Source: JAAZNV01 sp049297375
Lineage (GTDB): Bacteria; Patescibacteriota; WWE3; UBA101185; UBA10185
Assembly (NCBI GenBank): GCA_049297375.1
Contig: JBAQUF010000055.1
Coordinates: 1-11,614, forward strand
DNA: 11,614 nt
Direction: 5' to 3'
Below, piece by piece: positions 1 to 7,133 of the stretch. The position numbers were made by a program, and so were the translations under genes. The stretch's first letter is position 1; every line of letters begins with the position of its first letter. The notes beneath the pieces were generated by a model that did not search any database, was not told where the DNA came from, and saw only the letters and a list, made by a program, of their open reading frames with translations.

Positions 1-1
1 G

Positions 2-433
2 GACTGTGTAGATGCCTTTGTAGATATTGATAAAGAGAAAACTAGAGATGTAATCATGAACTTAATTGATAACGCCGTTAAGTTTACAGAAGCTGGAGGA
101 ATTACTGTTGGTGTAGAAAATGAAGAAGAAAAGGTAATTGTATGGATTAAAGATACAGGATCTGGGGTAAACCCAGCAGATCTTCCTAAACTTTTCCACA
201 AGTTTGGAAGAATAGATAATTCATACACAATAGCATCAGACACAGGTGGAACAGGTCTTGGTCTTTATATCGTTAAACTATATGTTGAAGGAATGGGAGG
301 AAGAGTTTGGGCAACATCAGATGGAATAGGGAAGGGCAGTACGTTCTGGGTATCTTTACCAAAAGGAAAGATTCAAAGGACAGGATTAAAAAAGATTGAC
401 GTACCAATTCAACAGATTACTTCCATACGTTAA
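2..433 (+). CDS. Sensor histidine kinase, C-terminal ATPase domain (5' end outside window)
   Basis: The frame is open from the window edge, giving 143 residues of a longer protein; the internal ATG at 56 lies inside the N box and is not the start. The sequence shows the GHKL/HATPase_c elements in order: an N box (NLIDNAVKFTEAGG), a G1 box (KDTGSGV), an F-box-like stretch (LPKLFHKFGRID) and a G2 box (GGTGLGLYIVKLYVEGMGG), then the closing beta strands around KGSTFWVSLP. By family knowledge this domain binds ATP and phosphorylates a histidine in a DHp domain that would lie upstream, outside the window; whether the protein has membrane or sensory domains cannot be seen. The last 48 nt overlap the 3' end of the convergent prepilin peptidase gene. 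No response regulator is visible. The family assignment is firm, the input signal unknown. Confidence 0.93.
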   Translation, partial: DCVDAFVDIDKEKTRDVIMNLIDNAVKFTEAGGITVGVENEEEKVIVWIKDTGSGVNPADLPKLFHKFGRIDNSYTIASDTGGTGLGLYIVKLYVEGMGGRVWATSDGIGKGSTFWVSLPKGKIQRTGLKKIDVPIQQITSIR

Positions 434-1270
434 TGTAATTAAACTTGCAATTATTAAAAAAGGTCCAAATGCTACAGTATCCTTTAAAGACTTCTTCCCT
501 AAAGACATTAAGACAAGACTATACACAGCACCAATTACAAATCCTAAAAATATAGCAATAATGTTAAGTGGAAAACCATTAACAAGACCAACTAAAAGAC
601 CTAGTTTTACATCTCCCAAACCCATTCCTTTTCCTTTTGTAATCCAAACTAAGAAAAGAAAGAATAATGATATTAGTACAGAACTTAAAACAACATACCC
701 AAAATCTTTTGCACTATAAACTAACTGATTGTTCCAATACCCAGATTTTATTAAGTAAGCACCAAACTTATCTGCAGATAACCTATGATATAAGTTGTAC
801 ATATCAAAAATTCTTATTCCTATGTTTGATACAAAAACAAACACAATTGCTGGAATAACTACAGCATCTGGAATCAAGCAAAACTTCAAATCAGTTAGAA
901 ACATTACAGCAAAAAAACAAAACAATATTGCATAATATAAAAATGCTAGAAAGCTAGACAAATCAGAGATTTGCATAAAATTAGAAAGATACCCTGCAAC
1001 CACAAATAACAATCCTACTAAAACTTCTGAAAATGGATAATATAAAGAAAGCTTCTTTTTACAAAAGGAGCATTTACCTTTTTGTGCTATAAAAGAGAAA
1101 ATAGGCATTAAGTTTTTAATACCCAACACCTTTTTGCAAAAATCACATTTGGATCTACCAAATACTAGTTTTTCTCCGCTTATTAAACGATCTGAAACTA
1201 AGTTTAGAAATGATCCAAAAAAAGTTCCTGCTATAAAAAGAAGTATGTAATAGATAGTTGCTACCTGCAT
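386..1270 (-). CDS. pilD: Type IV prepilin peptidase (A24 family)
   Basis: Membrane aspartyl protease that cleaves type IV prepilins after the glycine of their leader and, in many relatives, methylates the new N-terminus. Using the ATG at 1268-1270 the product has 294 residues. Seen: an N-terminal hydrophobic segment ending in GTFFGSFLNLVSDRL, two CxxC pairs (CDFC and CSFC, about residues 42-70, the zinc-binding loop), the first catalytic aspartate in TDLKFCLIPD (about 127) and the second in GMGLGD (about 220), several membrane segments, and a FGPFL signature near the C-terminus. The frame extends upstream to a TTG at 1297 and an ATG at 1285, but the 1270 start gives the usual family N-terminus and sits 6 nt behind a TACAAT box. 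A long hydrophilic insertion separates the two catalytic motifs. It probably processes the prepilin at 1827-2321. Overlaps the histidine kinase 3' end. Confidence 0.93.
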   Translation of the reverse strand: MQVATIYYILLFIAGTFFGSFLNLVSDRLISGEKLVFGRSKCDFCKKVLGIKNLMPIFSFIAQKGKCSFCKKKLSLYYPFSEVLVGLLFVVAGYLSNFMQISDLSSFLAFLYYAILFCFFAVMFLTDLKFCLIPDAVVIPAIVFVFVSNIGIRIFDMYNLYHRLSADKFGAYLIKSGYWNNQLVYSAKDFGYVVLSSVLISLFFLFLVWITKGKGMGLGDVKLGLLVGLVNGFPLNIIAIFLGFVIGAVYSLVLMSLGKKSLKDTVAFGPFLIIASLITLTYGSNLLNWYVNLF

Positions 1271-1276
1271 GAAATC

Positions 1277-1282
1277 ATTGTA
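1277..1282 (-). promoter_or_regulatory. -10-like box (TACAAT) in front of pilD, probable leaderless start
   Basis: On the minus strand TACAAT is followed by 6 nt (GATTTC) and then the ATG at 1270, so a transcript starting the usual 6-7 nt after the box would begin at the start codon. No Shine-Dalgarno sequence precedes any of the three candidate starts. No convincing -35 box is seen; a T-rich stretch occupies that position. Inferred from sequence only. Confidence 0.45.
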
Positions 1283-1315
1283 CATCAGACAAAACAATGA
1301 AAAAAGGAAAGGTTA

Positions 1316-1321
1316 TATAAT
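1316..1321 (+). promoter_or_regulatory. -10 box (TATAAT) directly in front of the RNHCP gene
   Basis: A perfect TATAAT is followed by 6 nt (ATAAAT) and the ATG at 1328, so the predicted start site coincides with the start codon and the mRNA would be leaderless. A purine-rich GGAAAGG lies at 1306-1312 but is too far upstream and inside the promoter. No good -35 box is seen. Confidence 0.55.
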
Positions 1322-1327
1322 ATAAAT

Positions 1328-1771
1328 ATGAGTGAAGAATCAGCAAGGGGATTTCAATGCATAAACTGTCAAAAATGGGTTCCTGTGAATGAACGGATGG
1401 GAACTTTAAATAGAAACCACTGTCCATTTTGTTTGTGGAGCAAACACGTAGATTTAACAAGAGCAGGGGATAGGCTTTCAAGCTGTGAAACAGGAATGAA
1501 ACCCATTGCAATAACATTTAAAGATACTGAGATGGATAAGTATGGAAGAAGTCAAAAAGGAGAAGTAATGATTGTTCATATGTGCCCTAAGTGTGATAAG
1601 GTATCAATAAATAGAATTGCTTCAGATGATAACTCTGATGAAATTATTAAAATATTTGGCCACAGTTTAAATATTGATGAAAGTCTTAAGACCAAGTTAA
1701 AAACAATGAGAATAAGTATAGCTAGTGAAAGTGACAGGGAAGAGTTAAGAAATCAAATCTTTGGGAAATAA
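1328..1771 (+). CDS. RNHCP-domain zinc-ribbon protein
   Basis: A 147-residue soluble protein recognised from the RNHCP family signature, RNHCPFCLWSKHVD (residues 29-42), with the surrounding conserved layout: CINC at 11-14, GDRLSSCETGMKPI around 47-60, CPKC at 86-89 and NRIASDDN at 95-102. The cysteine pairs suggest one or two zinc ribbons. The family is found across diverse bacteria; I know of no established biochemical function. The C-terminal third (from about 103) is a charged, helical tail without recognisable motifs. The gene lies between the divergent pilD and the convergent pilus operon, so it is probably its own transcription unit with a leaderless start and is not obviously part of the pilus system. 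Family call is confident; role unknown. Confidence 0.9.
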   Translation: MSEESARGFQCINCQKWVPVNERMGTLNRNHCPFCLWSKHVDLTRAGDRLSSCETGMKPIAITFKDTEMDKYGRSQKGEVMIVHMCPKCDKVSINRIASDDNSDEIIKIFGHSLNIDESLKTKLKTMRISIASESDREELRNQIFGK

Positions 1772-1803
1772 CAAAAAAACCCACTTAAAGTGAGTTCTTT
1801 TGT
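1772..1803. terminator. Intrinsic terminator behind the prepilin gene, shared with the RNHCP gene
   Basis: A 7-bp stem (1778-1784 with 1790-1796) around the loop TTAAA. On the minus strand the stem closes fully using one G-T wobble and is followed by seven T residues, so it is a good terminator for the pilus operon. On the plus strand the same stem has one C-A mismatch and the tail is TCTTTTGTTT, so it may also stop the RNHCP transcript less efficiently. Confidence 0.75.
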
Positions 1804-1826
1804 TTAGATTTCAACACTATTAAATG

Positions 1827-2321
1827 TTAGTGAGTGATAATCTTTAAATCTGTTCCAACTTCATAAACTCCTTCACCATTTCCACCATCTACTTTCATCT
1901 TAGTTACGTTATCGGCGTGCTCTAAAACTGCTGATATTTCAAACCCAGTAGCTGTGGACTGGAATGTGTACACATTTGGAGCAACATTTAAAGGATCTAA
2001 TGGCAAAGCTGGGATCCATTTTGCAAGTCCTGTCTTATCCGTAGGAACTACAAATTTTACCCAACCAGTACCATCAACTGCTTGTGTACTAGGAGAAGCA
2101 CTAGTAAAGGGCCCTAATACTCCAAGAGTAAGCTCACCATCTGTCATGGCAAGTGTCATAGCTTTTGAAACTGTTTCCAGGTCTGAAAGCCTCTTAGCAT
2201 CTCTTGACTTTTGAAGCATAGATAGAGGATTAATTGCCAAAAGAACAGCACCTGCAAGGACGGCAACAATAGCTATAACTACCAAAAGTTCAACTAACGT
2301 AAAACCTTTTTCTCTATTCAT
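1827..2321 (-). CDS. Type IV prepilin
   Basis: A 164-residue protein with a class III (type IV prepilin) leader: MNREKG then FTLVELLVVIAIVAVLAG, with cleavage expected between G6 and F7 and the conserved glutamate at position 5 of the mature protein. The hydrophobic alpha-1 segment runs to about residue 30 and continues as the amphipathic QKSRDAKRLSDLETVSKAM stretch typical of pilins in these lineages. The C-terminal head (about 60-164) is a small soluble domain without cysteines, so no disulfide-bounded D-region. It is the last gene of the pilB-pilT-pilC operon, 40 nt behind pilC, with a G-rich Shine-Dalgarno (GAAGGGGGG at 2331-2339) and a terminator behind it. Probably the major pilin because it sits with the motor genes, but a minor pilin or pseudopilin of a DNA-uptake or secretion system cannot be excluded. 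Confidence 0.93.
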   Translation of the reverse strand: MNREKGFTLVELLVVIAIVAVLAGAVLLAINPLSMLQKSRDAKRLSDLETVSKAMTLAMTDGELTLGVLGPFTSASPSTQAVDGTGWVKFVVPTDKTGLAKWIPALPLDPLNVAPNVYTFQSTATGFEISAVLEHADNVTKMKVDGGNGEGVYEVGTDLKIITH

Positions 2322-2361
2322 TTATCTTCACCCCCCTTCAGTCTTTTTAAACCTTTAATTT

Positions 2362-3564
2362 TTAAATAGCACTAGTGAGTTTGTATATAGGAGTAATAAT
2401 AGATATTATTAAAAATCCTACCATTACACCCAACATAACAAGTATAACCGGTTCAAGAGCAGATGATAAGCCTTTCACTAAATTATCAACTTCTCCTTCA
2501 TAGTATATTGCGACTCTTTCCAACACTTCATCCATTTTTCCTGTTTCTTCACCAACTCCCGCCATTTGACCTAAAATAGATGGAAACTTAGATGTACTTT
2601 TAAAATAGTTTGATAAGGAATTTCCTTTTTCAACTTGATAAGATGCATCCAGTACAGCATTCTTTAAAGTTTGACTTGTCATTACTGTTGAAACTATATT
2701 TAGTGCTTCTACTATTGGAACTGCAGAGTTAATAAGCAAAGATAAAGTTCTACTGAACTTAGCATAATCCTTTTGAAGAGTAATTTTTCCAAATATTGGT
2801 ATTTTTATCACAATTTCCGATATGAAAACCTTACCCTTACTTGATTGAACAAAGGATCTGATACCTAAAACAAGAACAACTGCTAACGAGAAAACAATGT
2901 AGAGGTATCTAACCATAAAGTTAGATGCAGAAATCATAAACTGAGTTGTAGCAGGCAGTTCCACATCCATATTTGTATACATTTCAGAAAGCTTTGGAAT
3001 AACAAAAACCATAAGAACAATGAAAACACCAATCATTGCAATAAAAACTATCGCTGGGTATATCATAGCCGACTTAAATTTTGAATTTAAATCTCTTTCA
3101 GCTTCCATGTTGTCCGCCAGTCTTTTAAGAATTGTATCCAACTTTCCGGAAGACTCTCCAGCCCTAACAAGAGATATGTAGGTAGTAGAAAATACTTTAG
3201 AATGCATTCCTAAAGCCATAGACAAAGAAACACCACCTTCAACTGATCTTAATATCTCAAGAATAATTTTCTTAAAGTTTTTATTTGTGGCTTGATTGGC
3301 AAGTACATCAAGTGCTCTTGCAATAGGAAGTCCTGCAGAGATCATTGTAGAAAGCTGCCTTGTAAATGTCACAACCTCACCTTGAGGAACGCCTCTAAAG
3401 TCAAGGAACTTTTCAAAAATATCTTCTTTCTTTTCTCCAAGATCTATAACAACAAGATTTTGGTTTTTTAATAATCCAAGAGCTATTTCTTGAGACCTGG
3501 CATCAACAGTGCCTGTAACTGTTTTTCCATATAAATTTTTAGCAGTGTATGAAAATATTGGCAT
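2362..3564 (-). CDS. pilC: Type IV pilus inner-membrane platform protein
   Basis: A 400-residue PilC/GspF-family protein that forms the membrane platform coupling the PilB and PilT motors to pilin assembly. Seen: a short N-terminal region starting PIFSYTAKNLYGKTVTGTVDA, then two T2SSF repeats at about residues 66-190 and 268-392. Each repeat carries the expected glycine-rich turn (GESSGKLD near 136-143 and GEETGKMD near 338-345). Hydrophobic segments at about 170-190, 220-236 and 372-392 fit the usual three-segment topology. Length matches the family. The ATG is 2 nt behind the pilT stop codon, so translation is probably coupled; an AAGGG inside the end of pilT can serve as ribosome binding site. 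Could also serve a type II secretion-like machine, but the PilT neighbour favours a retractile pilus. Confidence 0.95.
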   Translation of the reverse strand: MPIFSYTAKNLYGKTVTGTVDARSQEIALGLLKNQNLVVIDLGEKKEDIFEKFLDFRGVPQGEVVTFTRQLSTMISAGLPIARALDVLANQATNKNFKKIILEILRSVEGGVSLSMALGMHSKVFSTTYISLVRAGESSGKLDTILKRLADNMEAERDLNSKFKSAMIYPAIVFIAMIGVFIVLMVFVIPKLSEMYTNMDVELPATTQFMISASNFMVRYLYIVFSLAVVLVLGIRSFVQSSKGKVFISEIVIKIPIFGKITLQKDYAKFSRTLSLLINSAVPIVEALNIVSTVMTSQTLKNAVLDASYQVEKGNSLSNYFKSTSKFPSILGQMAGVGEETGKMDEVLERVAIYYEGEVDNLVKGLSSALEPVILVMLGVMVGFLIISIITPIYKLTSAI

Positions 3565-3566
3565 TT

Positions 3567-4631
3567 TTAACCCTTATCTATTAATCTTTTTAGCTCAACA
3601 GGCCTAGTGCAGTACTTGATACCATCTTCAAACGTAATTAGTTTTGCATTAATTAAATCAGCAATACTTTTTTCTAAACTTATCATTCCAGATTGAGCTG
3701 ATGTGCTTATTACATTATCAATCATGTGAGCTTTACCCTCCCTAATTAGGTTAGCAATAGCATCATTGTTTACCATAATTTCAAAGGCAGGAATCACTCC
3801 ATGCTGAACAGAAGGAATAAGTCTTTCTGAGACCACTATTTCAATCACTTGAGATAGTTGTGTTTTTATTTCATTTTGTTTTTCAGATGCAAAAGAAGAC
3901 ACTATTCTATCTATGGTTTGAGATGCAGAATTAGTGTGCAGAGTGGTAAATACCAAATGACCAGTTTCTGCAATTTGCAAGGCTGATCTTATTGTTTCTG
4001 TATCTCTCATTTCACCAATAAAAACAACATTTGGATCTTGTCTTAAAATAGATCTTAAAGCCACATCCCAAGAATGAGTATCCAAAAACATTTCTCTTTG
4101 TTCAATTAGTGATTCTTTATTTACAAATATATATTCAATGGGATCTTCAATAGTGATTATATGTTCGGGTCTGCTAGTATTTATCTTTTCAATCATAGAT
4201 GCAATTGTTGTAGATTTGCCATGCCCTGCAGGACCAACAACTAAAAACAGCCCTTGCTTTAAGTTACATAAATTTTCCAAGCTAGGAGGAAGGTGCAATT
4301 GCTCAAAAGAAGGAATATCCATTGGAATATGCCTTAAAGAAACTGATGGATATCCTTTCTGAAAGAAAGCATTAACTCTAAACCTAGCTTTTTGACCTAA
4401 AGCAATAGAAAAATCTATTTCTTTATTTATTTCTAAAAGCTCTCTTTGTTTTGTATCTAAAATTTGAGAAAGAATATACTCAATATCATCAATGGACATA
4501 ATAGGATACTCTCCAACTGGCCTAAGAAGAGTATTTATTCTCAAAAAAGGCTTTGAACCAACAGAAAGATGTAAATCAGAAGCTTTCTGATCTACTACTT
4601 TTTCTAATAATTGTGTTGCATTTAGTTTCAT
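3567..4631 (-). CDS. pilT: Type IV pilus retraction ATPase
   Basis: A 354-residue hexameric secretion-superfamily ATPase that depolymerises the pilus. Seen in order: N-terminal PAS-like region with SDLHLSVGSKPFLRI (about 18-32), Walker A GPAGHGKST (133-141), Asp box IEDPIEYIF (161-169), Walker B VVFIGEMRD (202-210), His box TGHLVFTTLHTNSA (223-236) and AIANLIRE (291-298), which matches the PilT-specific AIRNLIRE motif needed for retraction and separates it from PilB. The Walker A differs from the textbook GPTGSGKST at two positions but keeps the glycines and GKST. Length is typical of PilT. It follows pilB by 54 nt and nearly abuts pilC. Its presence implies twitching, attachment with retraction, or DNA uptake; which of these cannot be read from the sequence. 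Confidence 0.95.
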   Translation of the reverse strand: MKLNATQLLEKVVDQKASDLHLSVGSKPFLRINTLLRPVGEYPIMSIDDIEYILSQILDTKQRELLEINKEIDFSIALGQKARFRVNAFFQKGYPSVSLRHIPMDIPSFEQLHLPPSLENLCNLKQGLFLVVGPAGHGKSTTIASMIEKINTSRPEHIITIEDPIEYIFVNKESLIEQREMFLDTHSWDVALRSILRQDPNVVFIGEMRDTETIRSALQIAETGHLVFTTLHTNSASQTIDRIVSSFASEKQNEIKTQLSQVIEIVVSERLIPSVQHGVIPAFEIMVNNDAIANLIREGKAHMIDNVISTSAQSGMISLEKSIADLINAKLITFEDGIKYCTRPVELKRLIDKG

Positions 4632-4685
4632 TATTTTATTTACCTAACTTATTTAATTTTACTTCCAAAACTATGCTTTAATCTA

Positions 4686-6449
4686 TCACTTAGCAACTCT
4701 CATTACTTCCTCAAGTGATGTAGTCCCTTCAAGAGCTCTTAAAATACCATCTTGCATAAGGGTAATCATTCCTTCTTCTTTGGCAATTTGTTCAATCTTT
4801 CCAGCAGGAGACTTTTCTAGCGTTGCCTCTCCAATCTTATCTGACATTTGAAGAAGCTCAAATATACCAACTCTTCCTCTGTGCCCTCTATTTTCACATT
4901 TAGGGCAACCTTTTCCTCTGTATAATGTTAATGTTTTTTTAGCTTTAAGTGCTTTTACTAGCTTTGCTGTTTCTGGATCTTTAGTCATTACTACAGTATT
5001 TGAGGAAAGTTCATCTAATACTTTTGTTAAATCATCAAGTATTTCTTTTGGCGGTTCATATTCTTCTTTGCAGTACTCACAAACTTTCCCAACAAGTCTT
5101 TGAGCAAGAACACCAATAACTGTAGATACAAGAAAGAAGTCTTCAACACCCATATCTAAAAGTCTAGGAATAGCACCTGATGCTGAATTTGTATGGAGTG
5201 TAGATAAAACAAGATGACCAGTAAGAGCAGCATGAACAGCAAGTTCAGCAGTTTCACCATCTCTAATTTCTCCTACCATGATAATGTTAGGATCTTGTCT
5301 TAAGAAGGATCTTAAGCCCATTGCAAATGTTAAACCAGCTTGAGGATTAACTTGAACTTGATTTACTCCTGGAACTCTGATTTCAACAGGATCTTCAAGA
5401 GTAATAATATTTACTCTTACTGTGTTTAATCTACTTAAAGCCGATGCAAGAGTAACAGTCTTACCAGATGATGTAGGCCCCGTAACTAATATCATTCCGT
5501 TTGGTTTTAATGACATTTCTTCAAATCTCTTCAAAGCAAGCCCTCTCATTCCAAGATCCCTATACGTGTAAACTGTACCTTCTTCTTTAAGAAGTCTAAT
5601 AACTACCTTCTCACCGTACACAGTAGGCAAAGTGGAAACTCTAAGATCTGTTTCAGTTTTTCCAACTTGAACTTTAAATCTTCCATCTTGAGACATTCTC
5701 TTTTCATCAATTTTCATTCCTGAAAGGATCTTAATCCTAGCTACAACAGAATCAGTCATTTCTTTAGGAAGTGTTCTTTTTTCTGACAATATTCCGTCAA
5801 CTCTATATCTTAACCTACACTCATCTTCCCCAGGCTCAATATGTACATCAGAAGCCCCTGATTTAACTGCAGTTTCTAGTATCATTCCAACAACTCTTGC
5901 AATTGGTGCATCTCTTATTGTGGCATCCGTAAGTTCTGCGTGAGTTTCTTCAATCTTTAGTGTAGTTTGAGATATTTCTGCCATTGCAGCTGTTATTTCT
6001 TCTCCAAGTTCTTTTCCTTTTTGTTCTTCTAAAACTCTGTCTATTATTTTTTCTGTTGTAATATATGGAACAACTTTAAGTCCTGTTTTTCTCTCAATAA
6101 AGTCAATTGTTTGAAGATCCAAGGGGTCGGCCATTGCTAAGAATAATTTATTTTCTTCTATTTTAAATGGAGCAACTCTATACTTTCTTGCAACATCAAG
6201 GGGAACAATATCAAGAAGGGAAACTTCTATTTGACCCGGTGTCAAGTTGATAAACTCTATTCCGTACACTTCTCCAAATGCTTCTGTAAAATCCTCACTG
6301 CTAACATAACCTCTATCTTTTATTATTGCTTCAATACTTCTACCTGTGTTTACATTTTCAAATTTAATAGCTGAAAGTTGATCAGAGCTTATTAGCTTCT
6401 TTTCGTATAAAACATCTGCAACTGTTTTTATATTATCAAGTTTAATCAT
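4686..6449 (-). CDS. pilB: Type IV pilus assembly ATPase
   Basis: A 587-residue PilB/GspE-family extension motor. Seen: an N-terminal MshEN-type domain (about 1-145), a linker, then the ATPase with ASDVHIEPGEDECRLRYRVDG (199-219), Walker A GPTSSGKT (324-331), Asp box TLEDPVE (350-356), Walker B IIMVGEIRD (389-397), His box LTGHLVLSTLHTNSA (409-423) and the zinc-binding cysteine pairs CEYC (457-460) and CPKC (515-518), followed by RGRVGIFELL. The two cysteine pairs are separated by about 54 residues, a long charged insertion. It is the first gene of the pilus operon, behind a minus-strand promoter; the stop codon is TGA, the only one among the complete genes here. No clear Shine-Dalgarno precedes the ATG. 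MshEN domains bind cyclic di-GMP in some relatives; the binding residues were not verified here. Confidence 0.96.
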   Translation of the reverse strand: MIKLDNIKTVADVLYEKKLISSDQLSAIKFENVNTGRSIEAIIKDRGYVSSEDFTEAFGEVYGIEFINLTPGQIEVSLLDIVPLDVARKYRVAPFKIEENKLFLAMADPLDLQTIDFIERKTGLKVVPYITTEKIIDRVLEEQKGKELGEEITAAMAEISQTTLKIEETHAELTDATIRDAPIARVVGMILETAVKSGASDVHIEPGEDECRLRYRVDGILSEKRTLPKEMTDSVVARIKILSGMKIDEKRMSQDGRFKVQVGKTETDLRVSTLPTVYGEKVVIRLLKEEGTVYTYRDLGMRGLALKRFEEMSLKPNGMILVTGPTSSGKTVTLASALSRLNTVRVNIITLEDPVEIRVPGVNQVQVNPQAGLTFAMGLRSFLRQDPNIIMVGEIRDGETAELAVHAALTGHLVLSTLHTNSASGAIPRLLDMGVEDFFLVSTVIGVLAQRLVGKVCEYCKEEYEPPKEILDDLTKVLDELSSNTVVMTKDPETAKLVKALKAKKTLTLYRGKGCPKCENRGHRGRVGIFELLQMSDKIGEATLEKSPAGKIEQIAKEEGMITLMQDGILRALEGTTSLEEVMRVAK

Positions 6450-6471
6450 AGGCAGTTTTCTTACTTATACT

Positions 6472-6500
6472 ATGTTAACAACTATGTAATTTAAGTTCAA
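6472..6500 (-). promoter_or_regulatory. Promoter of the pilB-pilT-pilC-pilin operon
   Basis: On the minus strand TTGAAC (6500-6495) and TAACAT (6477-6472) are separated by exactly 17 nt. The predicted start lies around 6465, giving a leader of about 16 nt before the ATG at 6449. An alternative -10 (TATAAG) lies a few bases downstream. Confidence 0.55.
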
Positions 6501-6527
6501 TGGTCGAAAGAAATTGTTGTTTTCCAG

Positions 6528-6536
6528 TGGTATAAT
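6528..6536 (+). promoter_or_regulatory. Extended -10 promoter (TGG-TATAAT) of the zinc-finger gene
   Basis: TGGTATAAT is an extended -10 with a perfect TATAAT; no good -35 box lies 17 nt upstream, as expected for extended -10 promoters. The start is predicted near 6543, about 20 nt before the ATG at 6564. The same AGTGGTATA core recurs on the minus strand at about 10573-10583. Confidence 0.6.
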
Positions 6537-6563
6537 GCAAGAACTACAAGATAAGGAGAGAAG

Positions 6564-6737
6564 ATGTCAAAAGGTACTTGGAGATGTTCAAATTGCAGAC
6601 TTAAAAACCTTGGAAATGTAGTTTGCAAAGGATGTGGAAAATCAAGGTTTTCCCAAAAGAAATCAAAAAGCAGGTGCACTACAACAATAGGTAACGTGAA
6701 AATCAAAGGTGATTTCCGCAGGACCACACACAAGTAA
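6564..6737 (+). CDS. Small RanBP2-like zinc-finger protein
   Basis: A 57-residue basic protein, easily missed because of its size. The N-terminus reads GTWRCSNCRLKNLGNVVCKGCGKSR, which fits a RanBP2-type zinc ribbon: a tryptophan two residues before the first cysteine, CxxC, an asparagine four residues after the second cysteine, then a second CxxC (Cys8, Cys11, Cys21, Cys24). The spacing between the asparagine and the third cysteine is five rather than the usual six. The remainder (about 26-57) is rich in Lys, Arg, Ser and Thr. A strong AAGGAGAG Shine-Dalgarno at 6553-6560 supports the start. RanBP2 fingers in other proteins bind single-stranded RNA or other proteins, so nucleic-acid binding is a reasonable inference, not shown. 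Probably co-transcribed with the gene at 6765, 27 nt downstream. Confidence 0.82.
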   Translation: MSKGTWRCSNCRLKNLGNVVCKGCGKSRFSQKKSKSRCTTTIGNVKIKGDFRRTTHK

Positions 6738-6754
6738 GACATATAAAATGATAA

Positions 6755-6761
6755 AGGAGGG
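6755..6761 (+). promoter_or_regulatory. Strong ribosome binding site that decides the start at 6765
   Basis: The sequence AGGAGGG is followed by two consecutive ATG codons (6762 and 6765). The first is too close to the Shine-Dalgarno; the second has a workable spacing, so 6765 is chosen. Confidence 0.6.
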
Positions 6762-6764
6762 ATG

Positions 6765-7112
6765 ATGTTTTCAGAGATGTTTAATTCAGAGGTTTTTGTT
6801 GTTAAAAAAGGAAAGACTATATTCGTAACGGGACACCTTGCAGAACGAAGTGACATATCAAATAGTATTGATGTTTCAAATGACTTTATAAATAAGACCA
6901 GAGAAAAAGAAGGGATGTTCCCAATTAGCAACTTTTCGGTCTTAATTCATCTGAGACATACAATTGACATTACTATAGTTGCAGAAAAGACGATAAAGAT
7001 ATCGTTTAAAGGTACTGCCCAAAAAGTAACAGATGTTAGTAAGTTAATAAAAGAAGCTGTCGCGACTGCAGTTATACTTATGGGTACAAGGTCAACTGTA
7101 AACATCAAATAA
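6765..7112 (+). CDS. Unrecognised 115-residue protein
   Basis: I do not recognise this family. The product is a soluble, mixed alpha/beta protein with no cysteine or tryptophan, no signal peptide and no membrane segment. It opens with a beta-rich stretch (EVFVVKKGKTIFVTGHL), has a central polar region, another beta-rich stretch (VLIHLRHTIDITIVAEKTIKISF) and ends in a probable helix (VSKLIKEAVATAVILMG) followed by a polar tail. Gene reality is supported by the very strong Shine-Dalgarno, the tight spacing behind the zinc-finger gene and the intrinsic terminator right behind it. The pair probably forms a two-gene operon, which hints at a joint role with the zinc-finger protein, but nothing in the sequence names it. 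Confidence 0.75.
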   Translation: MFSEMFNSEVFVVKKGKTIFVTGHLAERSDISNSIDVSNDFINKTREKEGMFPISNFSVLIHLRHTIDITIVAEKTIKISFKGTAQKVTDVSKLIKEAVATAVILMGTRSTVNIK

Positions 7113-7133
7113 AAAAGAGAAGTAAATTACTAA

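Noticed and set aside
396..858. Two plus-strand frames antisense to the prepilin peptidase gene
   Set aside because: They have low-complexity composition with no motifs and lie opposite a gene with clear catalytic motifs, so they are shadows.
4686..4688. TGA at the end of pilB as a recoded glycine codon (as in Gracilibacteria/Absconditabacteria)
   Set aside because: The protein already has full length here, readthrough would add only a few residues before TAA, and no gene contains in-frame TGA codons, which would be frequent in glycine-rich genes such as gyrB under that code.
6497..6931. A 144-codon minus-strand frame rich in Phe, Leu and Ser
   Set aside because: It lies opposite two plus-strand genes with strong ribosome binding sites and a zinc-finger motif, has no ribosome binding site of its own, and its hydrophobic composition is typical of an antisense shadow.
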